Assembly: GCA_001692895.1 (NCBI GenBank)
Contig: KV748226.1
Span: 498,329-562,328 of the forward strand
DNA length: 64,000 bases
Origin: Cenococcum geophilum 1.58
Lineage: Eukaryota > Ascomycota > Dothideomycetes > Gloniales > Gloniaceae
Reading direction: 5' to 3'
In this document: piece after piece, positions 1-13,550 of the stretch
How positions within the stretch are numbered: position 1 is the first letter of the stretch
How the letters are laid out: every line of letters begins with the position of its first letter
Made by a program: the position numbers and the translations under genes
The notes under the pieces: model-generated
Told to the model about the DNA's origin: nothing
Seen by the model: only the letters and a program-made list of their open reading frames with translations
Database searches by the model: none

Positions 1-1839
1 GCTGCCTTAGCTGAAACGGCGTTTACGGAACACCCCCCTAAGTCACTAGTTAATTTTATTTATAGAGTATAAAAAAGGGACGCCTTTACACGCTCTATAT
101 ATAATTAGTTAACCTAAAAATAAGTTCCCGCTAGTAATAAGGACTATACCCTTAATAATTAAGGACTTCTAAGGTAAAATAATAAGGTCTGGGTGCCGAA
201 TTATATACTATTATAACAGGAGATCCTCAAGCGAAATTATGACGATCCTATAGGCGGCTACTATAGTTTTAACCGTACCTTTAAGGTAATTACACGGAAG
301 TATACTTAGAACGGCCTTACCTAGGACCTCTATAAATACCTAGATAATTATAATACCTGCTAATGCTCTAAATCACGCCGCTATAAACCCTATAGTAAGC
401 TATAGCCTCTCTAGGCCCCTACCTAAGCCTAGTGGCATTATTTACTTAACTTTATTATAGATCTCCTAGAGTCCAAGACTCCTAATAGTGTAGAGTATAA
501 CTCCGTCCTTGTTCTTGTAGACCATTTTATAAAGCTAGTACACTACTATCCAGTATATAAGATAATTAATGCTACATAACTTACAGAACTCTTATTTAGA
601 GTCTTTATATAAATAGGGCCTCTAGATAATATTGTCTCTAATAGGGGTAGTATATTTATAAGCGAGTACTAGAGCACTATATGCTACTATCTCCGCGTTT
701 AACGTAAACTTAGTACTATATTTTACCCGCAGATAGATAGTTAAATAGAGCGTCAGAACTAGAAGCTTAAGGTATACCTATATATATTTATAAACTAGGA
801 ACAGTCTAATTAGGCCTCCCTACTTAAAGAAGCAGCCTTTACCTATAACTCTAAGGTCTATACTATAACAAAGCGTTCCCCTATTAAGCTCGCCTATAGC
901 TAGCTACTAAACGTTCTAGACGGAGTCCTAAACAGCGTCTAAGACGTTTAGTAAGGTAGGGAGGGGTCCGAGTTAACGAATGTCTAACTTATAAAGACGC
1001 ATTTATAACACCTGCGCCTTACACATAAGGCAGCGGCGGCGTTAATAATATACGCCTAAAAGCTTTAGGTAAAATACTACAATCGTCACTATCTAGCCAA
1101 GCATTTCACTATTAGTAAACGAGTCCTACTCTCCTCTAAGAACATCTATATAAAACGCCCTTATAAAAAGCTTAACTATAAGTTTATAGGACCGTTTTAG
1201 ATCCTAGAGCGTATAGGGTAGTAAGTATATAAGCTAGAGCTCCTACCTACTATAGTACGGCTCCACCTAGTCTTCTATATCTCCCNACTAGAGCCTTATA
1301 GGTCACACCCTAGGTTTTAACCCCCGGCAGTAAAAGAGCTTAAGGAAGGCAGCTAGGAAGTAGAAGTAATCGTCGCCTACTAGGATCGTGCTAGACAACC
1401 ACAGTACCTTATTAAATGGCTAGGATGGCTAAATAAGTATAATAAATGGAAATACGAGACAGAACTTAAGAATTGTTAATAACTGCTAGATAAGTACCGC
1501 AAGCGGGACACCCTAGTCTTATAGCCGAAGCGTAGGCGAAAAGTAAGCACCGCTATTAAAATATAACCTGCATTAAAGCGGAGTAAAGGATGTCCTAAGG
1601 GATTAAAGAATAAGTAACGATTGCTGTAAAAACTGCAGCCTTAATTTAGAAAGCACCCTTCCTAGACCTAGTCCGTTACTCTATACTAGCTAAGCAGATT
1701 GTTTATATATTAGAGAACAGGCCCGTTTATAACTAAGGTCTATTTAACTGGGGTTTATAACCTGCTAGTGACCTACTAGTAGTAACCTGTACTAATAACT
1801 TATACTATTCCACGTATATACTACGCAGATAATATATAA

Positions 1840-2057
1840 GGCTAAAATATAGGTTAGCGGCGGGTTTAACAGGTATATAGCCCTACCGTCCTAATCTAGC
1901 TGTATATAAATAACCTATAACCTACCCGCAAAGTATACACAGCGCTACGCCGGTATAGCGTAAGGCTAAAGTAGGGTTAGCGGCGGATTTAACAGGTATA
2001 TAGCCTTACCGTCTATAAATCTGGCTATATATAAATAACCTATAACTAACCCGCGAG
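1840..2057 (+). repeat. Two-copy direct repeat in the Gypsy 3' region
   Basis: Two copies of about 93 bp (1840-1932 and 1964-2057) share a GGTTAGCGGCGG-like core, a TTTAACAGGTATATAGCC segment and an ATAAATAACCTATAAC end. The spacing is about 124 bp. It lies downstream of the chromodomain-like stretch and is non-coding. Confidence 0.7.
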
Positions 2058-2144
2058 GTACTAGCGACCTACCTATATAAGCGAGCTTTTGGAATATTTC
2101 TGGTCTACTAAATTTAGGCAATAGTATTAAGCTCTACTAGCTCT

Positions 2145-2285
2145 ACCTATTAAATAGACCAATTAGGATTTTCTATACCGGGCATATAAAATCACTATTG
2201 GCTTGGTTAAATGCGGGGAGTCTTAATAAGGCAAATCTAACTAATTAGATAACTTTGACCGCCGGTTAAAGTTCCTTAATATCTT
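2145..2285 (+). repeat. Copy of an inverted dispersed repeat (partner near 29160-29310)
   Basis: This stretch matches the reverse complement of about 29160-29310: both share a CTAACTAATTAGATAACTTT core followed by TTAAAGTTCCTTAATAT. The two copies lie about 27 kb apart in opposite orientation, each close to the 3' end of a Gypsy-type fragment. It is probably the 3' untranslated part of related elements. Confidence 0.6.
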
Positions 2286-2689
2286 CGCGCCGCGTATATA
2301 TACCACCTATCTCTCTATACGCAAAATTAAGACACTCTTTCCCCTCTAAATTTTTTCCTTACTAAGGTTTTTTATAGGGTTTTATTAAGGCTTAAGTATA
2401 TAAAGGATCGGGAACGACCCTTTTTAAAGGGGGGGGCATTGTTAGGTAAAACCTAAGTAGATAGTTATATAGCCGTAAGGTATGGGCGACCCTAGGGCAA
2501 CCTAGGGGTGACTCNCCCGTNAGGNACGTGCTCTNCACATNCCTAGGGAAAACCCTTCCTACCTCGTACACAGACTCCTCCTTTTCCCTTAAGGATTTGT
2601 CTCTGTCTATACAATATACCTATTATTCTATTATTGGACTCCCTATCCACATCCTCACCTTATATTAAATTAAGACTAAATAAAATATA

Positions 2690-5357
2690 TAAACTGCCAC
2701 TAAAGTATATATAAGGCGTAGGAGAAAGTAGACTATATTAAATATAGGAGATAGAAGGTAAGGGCTTAACAGCTGTAGGAATAACTATACGCTAGGTTAT
2801 ATAAATAGAAATAATAGGTAATAAGCTAGGGGGGCATAGGTACCTTTCTAGCGTTTCCTACCTTTAATACTAGGGGGCTAGGCTAGCTATCCCAAACCTT
2901 AATAGGCTAGAAGCGACGCTGCGTAATATTACTAGACTATATAGGGATATAAGGGTTATAGGGGATATAAGGGAGAGGACGCCCTATAGGAAGACCCTTA
3001 TAGACAGCTATAGCAAGCTTAAAACTAGAATAATTAAGAATTAAACTTAAAGCGGTAAATATAATATTTATAGCCGACTTTTAAAGGATATATAGCTAAC
3101 TAGTAAGAATAGGGGAAGAACTAGGGATAATAATAGATTTAAATATAAAAGCGCTAGTAGGAATATAAGACACGGAAATAGAAAGCTCTATATAAAATAA
3201 GTAGTAACTAGGGTATAAATATAAAAGACAGAAGTTCTAAATGTCCTAGAGAAAGTAAAAATAGAAGAAGTAAGGAATAAAGGAGAGGCAAAGGACCCTC
3301 GCCAGGGGTCTACTACCTATCCATTATACAATATAACTGCGGCAATACAAACCACCATTTTATAAGGCCCTTACTAGACAGCCTAAACCTAGAGAAATAC
3401 TATATCCTTACTATACAAGAGCCGTATTACAATGCCTATATATAATCAATATACTACCCCTAAGGATTCTAGCTCCTATATGAACCAAAAGCAGCTATAC
3501 GCGTATACTTTATAATTAGTAAGGCTATTAGCCTATCCTTATAGTTATAGTAGGTAGTTAACCTAAATATTGTAGTTATAATAATCTAGATATATAGGGG
3601 ACTAGTATAGATTATTAATATATATAACCCTAGGGTTAAAGGGGTCCCATAAACAGAGAATATTATATTAGTAATAAGCTTACTAAAAACTAAAGGCATA
3701 GAGTCTATCCTATTAGGAGATATAAACCTCTACTACTTATAGTAGGGGGGTATATATATTGCTGCTAAACGATAGGTAGAGTGCCTACTAAGAGCTATAA
3801 ACACCTAGGGCCTTAAGCTAGCCACCCCCTTAGGAGCAATTATATGGCAATAAGGCACTGCTAAAAGTATAATTAACCTTATATTTATAGACGAAGGCCT
3901 ATACTAGAGATTTAAAAGGTATAACCCTAAAGAAAAATAGGTACTCGCTTTAGACTATATCCCTATCTAGATATAGCTAGATCTAGATATTAAGGCGCAA
4001 TCTAATAGTAAAAGATATATAATAAGAAAGCTTAAGACAAACAGCTTCCTTAATATAGTTAAATAACAACTTTAAGACCTAGAAGAAATCCACCTAATAC
4101 TAAACGAGCGAGGCTTATTGGCTACCCCTAAGGAAATCGACTAAAGACTAGAAAGGATTTAGGCAGCAATTAAAAATAGGCTAGAAGAGCACTGCCTAGT
4201 CTTAAAACCGGGCCCCTATATATAACACGCATGGTCCGTATAATACGCGGTTCTTATTACTAGCCAATAATAAGTAAAAAGAAAATACACAAGCAGCTAT
4301 AATCCTAAAGATAAGAGATAATATAAAGATATAAGAAACTAGCTAAAGAATACTCTAAAAAAGGAAGTAAGGAATAGCTAGAGATGGTTTATAAATAAGT
4401 ATACTATTAACCTAAGCCTCCCCTATAATAAAGGTCTCTAGAGGATAGCGAAATAGGTAAAGAAAAAGGCGGGACGCCTAGTAGAAGACCTACACCTTCC
4501 GCCCCTATAAAGACTAGGTAAATTACTAGCTATAAATAACAATAATAAGAAGGCAAAGATCCTTATAAAAAGATTTTTCCCTTAACTAGCTCTAGTAGAC
4601 CTTAGCGATATTATAGGTAAAGCACTGGTAACTTGCCTAAGGGTTAACAGCAATATAATAACTAAAGAAATGGCCAGAACTATTAGCCGCCTTTTAAATA
4701 ATATAGTACTAGGACTAGATAGGATCCTAAATAAAGCCCTAAAGACCTACGGACTACTAATAGTACCTTAGCTTACGGATATAGCTAGAGTATACTTTAT
4801 AATAGGCTACTACCTAAGACTTAGAAGAGCTATAATAACGTTTATCCTACGTAAAGAAGGTAAAGTAGACTACTTACTTCTAGGGAGCTACCACCCTATT
4901 ACCTTAGAGAATACCCTTAATAAGATCTTAGAAAGGGTAATAGCGGATTATATAATAGACACGGCTAAGAAATACGCCCTACTACTATAAAGCTAAATAG
5001 GGGCAAAAAAGAACCGCTTAACACTATTAGCACTTACGCTACTCGCTGCCATTATTAAATCTATATAGGCGATGCGAAAGGACTTTATAGTATTAATACT
5101 TAGCCTAGATATTAGTGGCGCCTATAATAACGTACCCTATAAGCGTCTCTTATATATCCTTAGGGCAAAAGGCTTCCTAGAATAGATTATATAATTTATT
5201 TAAGGGTTTATAAGTTAAAAAGAAATATTATTAGTCTTTAGCGGATACTAAAGCCCCCCTATCGCAGTTGCAACAGGAATACTATAAGAATTACCCCTCT
5301 TGCCTATACTTTTCCTTTTTTTTATAAGTAACCTACTTAACTTCTTTAAGGAAGGGG
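2690..5357 (+). mobile_element. Tad-like LINE, 5' portion (split)
   Basis: Non-LTR retrotransposon relic. From about 3290 there is an apurinic-endonuclease-like region with readable LDSLNLEKYYILTIQEPYY. From about 4800 reverse transcriptase blocks appear, with readable LGSYHPITLENTLNKILERV near 4880-4940. Upstream, 2700-3290 probably corresponds to ORF1 and leader. Many in-frame TAG/TAA codons come from C-to-T and G-to-A changes. The reverse transcriptase is interrupted at 5357 and resumes at 13551, where the FINNINLI stretch corresponds to the RT catalytic box region. The gap between is one inserted Gypsy element. Confidence 0.8.
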
Positions 5358-5784
5358 TGTTACGGACGCTTTAAGTACGATATTATAACTACTTAGAGAA
5401 GAGACAGAAGAAGCTAGTTGGTTAATTTAGGCACGGTCTAGGATAGAGCCGATAGAACCATGTGACGAGGAATGGTAACTAAGGTCACATGACGTGATCT
5501 GTATAATCCATAGGATCTATATAATCCGTAATAGAGTAAATAGAGTATACGTATATTATATATAAGAAGGATTTTATAGGAGTACGGTTGTGTATTTAAG
5601 GACCCTTAATCCCTACCTAGATAGTTCCTTCCTTATAGTAATTCTTAGAATACAATTAAAGTTAATCTATTAGGCAACCACTCTACCAGTTATTATTACT
5701 TGTCGACTATTGTTATTTGCATTTCCTACACACCTAGCCCAATAACAGGACCCACCGTAGTTCTTACTACAAGATTCCGTTACA
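5358..5784 (+). repeat. 5' LTR of nested Gypsy element
   Basis: 427 bp, TG...CA ends, paired with 13124-13550. The two LTRs are the same length. By eye they differ at roughly 30 positions, all transitions, with no indels. Confidence 0.92.
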
Positions 5785-8700
5785 CAATTACTACCTAATT
5801 ACGGTATTAAATATAGTAGGTCGGACAACATGCCACCAAAAGCAGCCACCACAACGTCATTAACGGCGGCAATTACACTGAGGTTAGGTAACGACACCAG
5901 TATAGCAGACACTAACTTATAGCAACCTATAACGGTCGGATAACTACAAGAGATAGTCGACTAGTTAACAGAAAATAATGTAACGTTGGAAAATAGGATT
6001 AATGGGATAGGCGTAGTAAAGGTTAAGTTACCATTAATCAAAAGGTACTTAGGAGAGAGATTAAGGCTTAAGGGATTCCTTACGCAAATGCACTTTAAAG
6101 TTACGTAAGAGGGAGCTAAGCTAGCAACACCTATGGATTAAATAGCATACGCAGGATTGTTCTTAATAGGAAGAGCACTTAAGTAGTTTAAGCCTTACCT
6201 TACGGAAATCTAGGTAAACGGAATAACAACTACAAACTAAGAGGTACGGTTTATGTTCTTAAACTAGAATAGATTCGTAGAGCAACTTATATAAATATTC
6301 GGAGACCTAGAGGCAGTAACTATAGCGGAAAGAAAACTCTAAGATATTATATAATAAACCTTAGCAATTAAGTATATAATATAGTTCTAGACGTTAGCAA
6401 TATAAGTTAAGTGGAATAATAGGGCGCTTATGGCACAGTATAAACAGGGACTTAAGGCTAAAGTCTAGGACGCGATTATCCTAATAGAAGATACGGACAC
6501 CCTAAGGGAACTAATAAATTAAGTAATTAAGATTAATAATCGGATCTACTAAAGGGAATAAACTAAGAGAGGTTAGGATAGAGTTCTATAGTTATATAAG
6601 GCGCAGAGTACGCAACAACCAAAGCCGAGTTAAAAACCATAGTATGGCGCAGAGCTAATAGACCTAAGTAGTACTAAAGAAGCCTATAAGAAATGGAGCA
6701 AGAAACTATAAAAACCTAGAGGTTAAGGATCTAGTAATTATAGGACTAAGGAGCAGAGGCTAAATCAAGGATCTTAGCAGCAGAAGACGTTTAGGCAGAC
6801 TCTATAGCAAAAGCAATAGTTTAGAGAGGGAGCTTATATAAATTACGGAAAACAAGGTTACTTTATAAGGGATTACAAAGATAGTTAGAGATACTATGTA
6901 ATAAAGGGAACCAGACTAATAGCAGATAATATATACGTATAGAGGGATAATAATATACTATAAGGAACAAAAGAGTGTTTAATTAAAAGTTTTGCGTTTT
7001 GTTATAACAACGTATACTAAATTCATAAGGACGCCAAGTACGGCGTAAGCTATTAGCCGTAGGAGCTAGTACCTATAGAATATAGAGGGACTAACAAACC
7101 AGTTTATAGATCGGATATTAAGGACAATAAATTTAATAAAGGCGAAATATTCTGTAACAATAAGGTAATAAGGGCGGCTTACTGGGAGTACGTAGCTATT
7201 AGAGATGTTACACTAGAGGTAGAGGATAATTCCACTATAGAATAGGGAACATTAGTAGGGATTAAGACCCCACTAGATACGATATCTATCGCTTTACAAG
7301 ATACAAGAGAAATAGGATAGTAAACCACTTTGGCACTTAATAAAGGCAAAAGGTTAAAGGCTTAAGATTCTTAAGATAAGATAAGGTAAGCTTAAGGACC
7401 TATAACGGATGATAACCAATAGAGTAGAGCGGTAGCTTAGTTTAAAGATATATAAATAAGCTTGGGATAAGAGTTCCTATAGGCACAAGCTTCTCAAGAT
7501 AAGATAAGTAAGATTTAAGACTTTTAAGACGAGATAAGAATACTAAGTAAGCCTAGTTGGACTAAGGCTGGAGCTAAGCTTAAGTTAGAAGTAAGCTTAG
7601 GATTAATAAATCTAAGGGGTTAAGAATTCGGGGTATAAATTAGAACACCTATAAACAAGAGGTAAGAAGCTTCTTTATAGATTAGAGAATCTATAATATA
7701 AATAGTAACTAGACTAGGAGACAGATATATAAACTTAGAGGACTTACTAGTAGAACACAGTATTTAGACTAAAGATCGAAATGCCGATATTAAGATTAAG
7801 AAGTAAGAGAACTTTAAGGATTAGAGCGCAAGGCGCAAACAAAAAAAAACTATAAAAGAATTTAGATAAAGAATTATCGCATAGCAAGAACAAAAACTAG
7901 ATAAGAGATTTAGTATATTGGGACGTATAAAGGATAGAGCACTAGTATAAAAAATCACTAATAGGCCTAGGGCAGGTATACTAAGAGCTAAGTGGCTTAC
8001 CAAACTAGAAAATAAAGAGAATCTAGGAATTCCTACTAGGTTTAAAGAACGACATATAAAGGGCTATTACAATGCAGTAATAAGAAGATACTTCCTTATG
8101 GATAAGCTGTATATACACTAGCAGCTGTACTAAAAGTAGTATAGGCAGAGGCATAATAATAAGTAGGAAGATTTCTATATATAGTTGGACAAAAAAGTTA
8201 TCCAAGACCACCTAATTATAGAAAAGGCTATAACTTATATTAAAGGAGCCTTAATTATAACGTTAAAGGATCTAAAGGAATAATTAGAGGACTAGAGAAG
8301 CAAAAGGCGTATCTTAGTACCTGCGAACGAAGTCATAATGTTTAGATTAACGCGATAGAGGTTTAAACTTAGGAATAAAAATAAGCTAAGAGTTAACCTA
8401 AAGCACCTAGCATACCACACGCTATTATAGATTGCATATATAGATAATATATACAAGATGTATAAGAATCCAAAGGAAAAGAATTGGAAATACCCTATGA
8501 GGATATATTAGATAATAGATAAGCAATAATATAGGAATGCTAAGTATATATATGGCTGGCATCTAGCAGAAGTTTAGGAGTTAGGCGACTTAATACTTTA
8601 ACCAGAAAGATTCCTTACGGAAGAATACTTAGATGGATAATAGTAGTAGGAATACCTAGAAAATATATATTTATAGTATATTAAAGATAAAAAGCGAACT

Positions 8701-10488
8701 AGGTATTAGCTAAAGAGTAAGCTAAGTATATAAGGATTAAGCAGCTAATAGTTAGGAAAAGTAGAGGCCTATAGGACTAGGGGGAGCCAGTAGTAGAGCC
8801 TTAGACCCTTAAAGGAATTTAAGGACAATACCTAAATTTACAAGTTAAATAGTAAGATTAGTAGTTTAAAGCGCTAATAGATAATAAAGTAACGCGAAAC
8901 CATATCTTACTAGCAGCAGTTAAGAGAATGGGACTACCTTATAGATAGAAGGAGCAACCCTACCTATTAGTTACAATTTTAGGAGATCTAATAGCCTATA
9001 GAGGAGGAATTATTAGTCTTAAAATAGGACCTATTTAGATAACTATTAAAGAAAGACAAATTAAGATGTCTTTTAATATCCTACTATTGGGATAGGACAA
9101 GGCAGTATTAGGGATACCTTAGTTATAGGAATACAATCTAAGAATTAATTAGATTATAGGTTAGGTTAATATTAACAATACTTAACGCCATAAAATATAA
9201 CAATAAGCCAAGTTAGTATAGTACTAGGTAGGAGTAATATACGAAGAAACTAAGCAAGGCTTAAGTTATATACCAAAGAGATACTACAAATATAGTAAGA
9301 AACTATGGTTACTAAAAAGTAAAAAGCTGTTAGAGTATATAGCATAGGACTATAAGATAGAATTAGAGCCAGGAGTAAGTTTAAAGTTTTTTCCAATCTA
9401 TAAGCTTACTAAAGAAGAGGGTAGAGTATTAAAAGAGTTTGTCTAGGAAAATCTACAAAAGAGATATATTAGACTATTATAGTTATTAGCAGGTTATCTA
9501 GTACTATTTATACCAAAAAAAATAGTAAATTAAGGCTGTGTATTAACTACAGATAGTTAAATAGTATTACTAGAAAGGATAGGTATCCTTTACCCTTAAT
9601 TAGCAAAATCTAGGATTAGATAGGCAATGCGCAAATCTTTATAAAGATAGATTTAAGATAGGCGTACCATTAGATTAGAATTAAGGAAAGTAATAAATAG
9701 AAGGCAGCCTTTAGATTAAAGGAAGGACTATATAAACCATTAGTTATACAATTCGGGCTTATAAACGCACTAGCAATATTCTAAAAGCGTATTAACAATG
9801 TGTTAGGAGAATACTTAGATAAATTTGTTATAGCATACCTTAATAATATTATTATCTACTTAATAACTAAGGAAGAATACGGAGAACACGTTAAATAGGT
9901 CTTAAAGAGACTATAAGAAGAACAGATGCCAGTAGCAATTAAGAAATACAAGTTTTTTACTAGGAAGACCAATTTCGTTAGATTTATTATTAAATTAGGC
10001 CAACTCAGCATAGATCTAAAAAAAAATTAAGGCTATAGTAAATTGGTAAGAACTAGAGAACGTTATACAGTTAAGATCGTTTTTAGGGTTTTGCAATTAC
10101 TATAGGAGGTTTATAGCGCAATAGTTAAAGGATATTAAGCCGCTTACATAACTAATAAAAAAAGAAGAACTATGGGCATAGGAAAAGGAACAGTAAGAGC
10201 TCTTTAGAAAAGTTAAAGAGTTGTTTACCTAGGAGCCAGTTCTAAAGATCTATTAATTAGGTCTAAAGACGGTTATAGAGATAGATGCATTAGACTATAT
10301 ACTAGGGGCGTACTTTATACAGAAATATTAAGATAGATAGCACCCAGTAGTATACTATAGTCGGAAGATAACACTACCAGAGTTAAACTATAACATCTAT
10401 AATAAGGAGTTATTAGGAATAGTTGCAGTATTAAAGGAATAGAGAGTATTCTTACAAGGCATAGAGAAACTATTTATAGTTAAGACGG

Positions 10489-10747
10489 TGTAAGGCAGTA
10501 TTGCTAGGGTGTACGGTAGGGAGCAGGCAAGCCGAGCATGAGTCACATAGGGAGTCGATGGAAGAGGACGATATGGTAATGAGGGTAGGCAATAGCCTAA
10601 GTACAGAGACGAACCGATGGGGGAGGAAGGAGGCTGTAAGCCCGAGGAGCTTATAAGGGGTGGCCAAGGCCTAGCCGAAGGCTAGCCTTGGCAGCCCCTG
10701 AGAGCTCCCGGGATGTAGCCGAGTAAGGGACCAAAAGTACCCTTACA
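10489..10747. repeat. Solo LTR (or very short LTR element) nested in the Gypsy element
   Basis: A 259-bp insertion inside the RNase H part of the host Gypsy element. It begins TGTAAGG and ends CCTTACA, a 7-bp inverted terminus. It is flanked by a perfect 5-bp duplication GACGG (10484-10488 and 10748-10752). These are LTR-type ends. The sequence is clearly more GC-rich than its surroundings and shows little TA bias, so it arrived late or escaped RIP as a short single copy. It contains a strong hairpin around 10656-10698 built on GCCAAGGC/GCCTTGGC-like arms. Confidence 0.85.
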
Positions 10748-13123
10748 GACGGATTATAAAAACCTAATAGGATTCTTAACGACAAAGGAACTTAACTAAA
10801 GATAGGTTAAATAGGCAGAGATGCTTATAAAATACCATTTCGAGATTTAGTATACTAAGGGTATAGATAATACAAGGGCAGATACTCTAAGCCGTAAAAC
10901 TAAACTATAAAACGACGAAAAGCTATTAGGGGCTTTACTGCGAAAAGACACAGACGGATTAATTAGGTATAATTATCTAAAAATTATAGCAACTTAGGAA
11001 AACGACAAACTAGAATAAGTCTACGAGACACTAGAAAGCTTTTAGGTATAAAGAATTCTAGAAGTATAACTAAAGGATCTATAGATGGATATATACGAAA
11101 ATTAAGAAGTAACGTATATCCCAAAAAGCATAGCAGAGTAATTTATAGAAGAATTCTATAAGGGATTAACTTAAGGATATAATGGAGCTATAGGCTTAGT
11201 GTTAAGACTCTAGGAGGAGTATATTATTAATAGAATCTAGAATATTATAAGAAAAGTAATAAAAGAGTGTCTAAATTGCTAAAGGAATAAACTAACGAGG
11301 CATAAGCTATATAGAGGGCTACAACCTATTAAAATACTAGAGAGACTATAGGAGGTCATATTATAGGACTTTATTATTAAGTTGCTAAAGTTAAGAGACC
11401 CTATTACTAGACAGGATTATAACGCGATCTTAGTAATAGTAGACAAACTTATAAAGTAGGGATACTTTATAGCATGCACAGAAGAAATCTTAGCGGAAGA
11501 TATCGCTAGAATCTATATTAAAGAAGTGTTTATAAGATATAGAGCATTAAGTAAGATTATATTAGATAGAGATCTAAGATTTATAGCAGTATTTTAGGAG
11601 GTATTCTTAGCAAAGTAAGGAGTTTAAGTAGTAACTTCTACCGCATATTATCTATAGACGGACGGTTAAACGGAAAGACTAAATTAGACACTAGAATAGT
11701 ATCTAAGGCATTATATTAATTATGCACAGAATAATTAGGTATCGTTATTACCAGTTATACAGTTTGTATATAATATAATACCTTAAGAAGGAATAGGCAT
11801 ATTACTATTTAAGGCAAATTACGGATATAAGCTAAGAATATTATTATTACTACGGTAAGTGAAGAAAACAAGTAGTATAGTAAAAGAGAGAATAAAGACG
11901 TTAATAAATCTTTATGTAGACCTTATAGAATTAGTAAAGAAAGTATAAGAGAGAATAAAAAGGTACTATAACGCTAGGAGATCTAAGGGACTAGATCTTA
12001 AGGGGGGAGATAAAGTGTGGCTACTATATAAAAATTTTAAGTGTTAACAACTAAGTAAGAAGTTAGACTATATTAGACTAGGACCTTTTAAAATTATATA
12101 AAGAATTTTACTAGTTATGTTTAAGTTAAACCTACCAGCTAAAATAAAGATCTACCCTATATAGTATATCGCAATGCTAGAGCTAGTATACAAAAATATT
12201 AAGCCACCAGTTTATAAAGCAGACATATATAGAGGATAGGAAAAAGATAAATAGTAAGTTTTAAAGATTATTAGTTATAAGGACACTAATAACAAAATAT
12301 AGTATAAGGTTAAATAGATAGGCTACACTAAGACTACCTGGGAGCTACTAGAGAATTTAAAGAACGCTATAGGAAAGGTATAGGAGTATTAGAAGAGATT
12401 AGGTTAGGCAGCATTAATAAAAAAGGATTGCTAAAGAATAAGTTATCTAAGGGGGACCTAAGAAGAGCAGTTACTAAACTACTCGGATCTATTTCCTTCT
12501 CTATTAAAGGAAAATCTATTCTTTTATTACTAAGTTTTTACTTTTTAGAACGGACCTTCTTATAAACCTTCTTAAGACGGATTCACTAAGTGGACGCCGC
12601 AAGACGAGACTTAAGGGCCCGTTGTTAAGCTTCGGCAGCCTCTTGTTTAGCATTATAGAAATAGCGTAATTCCGCCAGAGTAATAGACAGTTTATTATCT
12701 AGCCGTATAGTAGTAGATTAAATACAAAACCCTAAGATAAATTAATTAGGGAACTAGACGACTATTAAGAGTAATAAGTTATATATATTTAGCATTAGAG
12801 ACGGAGCGAACGTCACAGGATAAATAAATATTCGCTTTAGTACACTTTAAGTAAAAGGACGGTTATCGCGAAGAAGGGTTCGCCAACGTAATATAAACTA
12901 ACCCCTCTTTTAAGCAGCGAGAATACGGAGATAGTATAATCTCACTAAAAGACAATATTACAGCTATAGTGCGAATGCGACGAGCAGTTGAAGAAGAAGA
13001 AATTACTTTAGGTATAATGAGCAATAATATTAACCAAATTAATTAAACGGACATTATACCTCTAGTAAACGACTTAGAGATATTTCGAATCTTTAAAAAT
13101 AAAGATAAAAAGGAGGGAGATGG

Positions 13124-13550
13124 TGTTACGGACGCTTTAAGTATGATGTTATAACTACTTAGAGAAGAGACAGAAGAAGCTAGTTAGTTAATTTAGGCAC
13201 GGTCTAGAATGGAGCTAATAGAACTATATAACGAGGAATGGTAACTAAGGTTATATAACGTGATCTATATAATCCGTAGGATCTATATAATCCGTAACAG
13301 AGTAGATAAAGTACACGTATATTACGTATAAGAAGGATTTTATAGGAGTACGGTTGTATATTTAAGGACCCTTAGTCCCTACCTAGATAGTTCCTTCCTT
13401 ATAGTAATTCTTAGAATACAATTAGAGTTAATCTATTGGGCAACCACTCTACTAGTTGTTATTACTTGTCGACTATTGTTATTTGTATTTCCTATACACC
13501 TAGCCTAATAACAGGACCTACCGTAGTTCTTACTACAAGGTTCCGTTACA
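13124..13550 (+). repeat. 3' LTR of nested Gypsy element
   Basis: 427 bp, TG...CA ends, preceded by a purine-rich tract and followed by the AGGGG target duplication at 13551-13555. Confidence 0.92.

Larger units (their letters stand above)
1..2690 (+). mobile_element. Gypsy (chromovirus) LTR element, 3' part, fossil
   Basis: Heavily TA-mutated remnant that enters from the left edge. Integrase-like coding similarity is visible around 430-960 and a chromodomain-like stretch around 1385-1480, the order expected at the 3' end of a chromodomain-bearing Ty3/Gypsy element. A G-rich polypurine tract at about 2426-2437 precedes a TG start at 2440, so 2440 to roughly 2690 is probably the 3' LTR; its right end is not sharp. 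The element is broken in many places and old. A few undetermined bases (N) lie near 1286 and 2515-2541. The 5' half lies outside the window. Confidence 0.75.
5358..13550 (+). mobile_element. Whole-length Gypsy LTR retrotransposon nested in the LINE, fossil
   Basis: An 8.2-kb element bounded by two 427-bp LTRs, both starting TGTTACGG and ending TTACA. It is flanked by the 5-bp duplication AGGGG (5353-5357 and 13551-13555). Between the LTRs come gag-like sequence (from about 5830), a zinc-knuckle/protease-like part, reverse transcriptase (about 9400-10050), RNase H (about 10240-10900), integrase (about 11150-11750) and a chromodomain-like tail (about 12230-12400). A polypurine stretch sits at 13098-13120. 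All coding parts are broken many times by TA-producing mutations. It also carries a later solo-LTR insertion at 10489-10747. Confidence 0.9.

Noticed and set aside
10470-10667. Minus-strand 65-codon frame as a gene
   Set aside because: Falls across the edge of the solo LTR; no coding signature.
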